A DNA stretch of 5,539 nucleotides from Chloroflexota bacterium (GTDB lineage: Bacteria > Chloroflexota > Dehalococcoidia > Dehalococcoidales > JAUYDJ01): contig JAUYDJ010000100.1 of NCBI GenBank assembly GCA_030690025.1, positions 1 to 5,539 on the forward strand. Direction: 5' to 3'. This document shows, piece after piece, positions 4,907 through 5,539 of the stretch. The position numbers and the translations under genes were made by a program. The notes under the pieces were generated by a model. It was not told the origin of the DNA. It searched no databases and saw only the letters and a list, made by a program, of their open reading frames with translations. The stretch's first letter is position 1. Each line of letters begins with the position of its first letter.

Positions 4907-5539
4907 TAACATCACCACCAGGAATGCCCAGGTTGACCAGCAGCTGCGGCGGTGGAAAGAGGGCGCCGAAGCCGGGGCGTGTTCCCCCGCTGAGGTGCTT
5001 GAGGAGATGGCCCGGCAGTGCGTAAAGGCGGGTGCTGATATACTGGAGATAAATATCCAGCAGCACCACGACCGGCCGGAAGTGATGGAGTTTGCCGTCA
5101 AAGCCGTCCAGCAGGTGACCGACCGTCAGCTTTGCTTGAGCTCCAACAATCCCGAAGCCCTGGAGGCGGGGCTTCGTATCTGCAAGCGCCCGCCACTGGT
5201 CGACTATGTATCGGTGGAGGAGGCTAGGCTGCGGCAGGTACTGCCCCTGGTGGCCCGGCACGGGGCTGATGTGGTACTGCTTATCACCGACCCGGCGGCG
5301 CTTACCGATGCCCAGGGAATGCTGAAGAAAGCGGCGGTGCTGGTTGGCGCGGCCAATGAATCGGGGATAGCAAACCGGAGTATCCTGATTGACCCCGGGC
5401 TGCTGCATGTCACCAGCGAGGCAGGGCAGCGGCACCTCGTCGAGGTGGCGGAGTTCCTGCGCGCTCTCCCGGAGATTTTTGACCCACCGGTGGGTAGCAC
5501 CTGCTGGCTGAGCAATAGCTCGGCGCTGGCGCCGTGGCG
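4890..5539 (+). CDS. Pterin-binding (methyltetrahydrofolate) methyltransferase-like protein, partial
   Basis: An open frame of 216 codons running off the right edge; the family is usually about 260-300 residues. It belongs to the pterin-binding TIM-barrel family of AcsE, MtrH-like and MetH-type methyltransferases, which move a methyl group between methyltetrahydrofolate and a corrinoid protein. Landmarks are NNITTRN near the start, GADILEIN (48-55), LCLSSNNPEALEAGL (81-95), VDYVS (104-108), HGADVVLL (124-131), LIDPGLL (166-172) and LSNSS (207-211). Compared with the acetogen enzyme as I recall it, the aspartate of LCLDS is S84 and the asparagine of INST is D105, while the aspartate of IDP (D168) and the asparagine of LSNxS (N209) are kept. 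It starts inside queH with a full-strength ribosome site. In the Wood-Ljungdahl pathway AcsE donates methyl to the corrinoid iron-sulfur protein, but no other gene of that pathway is visible, so this could also be a methyltransferase with another donor. Confidence 0.8.
   Translation, partial: MLVIANNITTRNAQVDQQLRRWKEGAEAGACSPAEVLEEMARQCVKAGADILEINIQQHHDRPEVMEFAVKAVQQVTDRQLCLSSNNPEALEAGLRICKRPPLVDYVSVEEARLRQVLPLVARHGADVVLLITDPAALTDAQGMLKKAAVLVGAANESGIANRSILIDPGLLHVTSEAGQRHLVEVAEFLRALPEIFDPPVGSTCWLSNSSALAPW

Overview
The window reads as a stretch of an anaerobic bacterial chromosome of moderately high G+C. Its gene content is a soluble fumarate-reductase-like flavoprotein with its own 2[4Fe-4S] ferredoxin, an HD-GYP response regulator, the iron-sulfur queuosine enzyme QueH, and a corrinoid/pterin methyltransferase. 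This would suit an uncultured anaerobe such as a member of the Dehalococcoidia (Chloroflexota). That taxon is an inference from gene content; no rRNA or other marker gene is present.

Layout. Positions 1-60 are two tandem copies of a 30-bp unit. Positions 61-186 hold no recognisable gene. A 19-bp perfect-stem bidirectional terminator (187-228) is followed at once by an extended -10 promoter (225-233) that drives a two-gene operon on the + strand: an FAD flavoprotein (295-2085) and a ferredoxin (2087-2320). A response regulator with REC and HD-GYP domains runs the other way (3354-2329) and meets the ferredoxin gene tail to tail, 8 bp apart. Positions 3355-3572 are non-coding. Next comes a scar on the minus strand (4002-3573): the signal peptide and first strand of a secreted fibronectin-type-III protein run directly, out of frame, into the last third of an ABC-transporter ATPase. 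Both genes are dead. Positions 4003-4237 are intergenic and rich in interleaved inverted repeats. A near-consensus sigma70 promoter (4238-4266) then starts a second + strand operon, queH (4298-4906), overlapping by 17 bp a methyltetrahydrofolate-methyltransferase-like gene (4890 to beyond the window end).

How the genes may work together. The flavoprotein and ferredoxin form an evident redox pair: electrons pass between the 4Fe-4S clusters and FAD. The flavoprotein lacks the two substrate histidines of true fumarate reductases, so its substrate is probably something else. QueH reduces epoxyqueuosine to queuosine in tRNA. Its overlap with a pterin-domain methyltransferase suggests co-expression more than shared chemistry. 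The methyltransferase also departs from the family at key pterin-contact positions. The HD-GYP protein would hydrolyse cyclic-di-GMP in response to phosphorylation, but its GYP motif is degenerate.

Three start codons were set by Shine-Dalgarno spacing or family alignment and not by longest reading frame: the flavoprotein at 295 (not TTG 289), the response regulator at 3354 (not 3378), and queH at 4298 (not TTG 4238, which is the promoter -35 box). I see no clear new defence or mobile system. The most noteworthy items are the active-site-altered flavoprotein pair, the divergent methyltransferase coupled to queH, and the gene-fusion scar.
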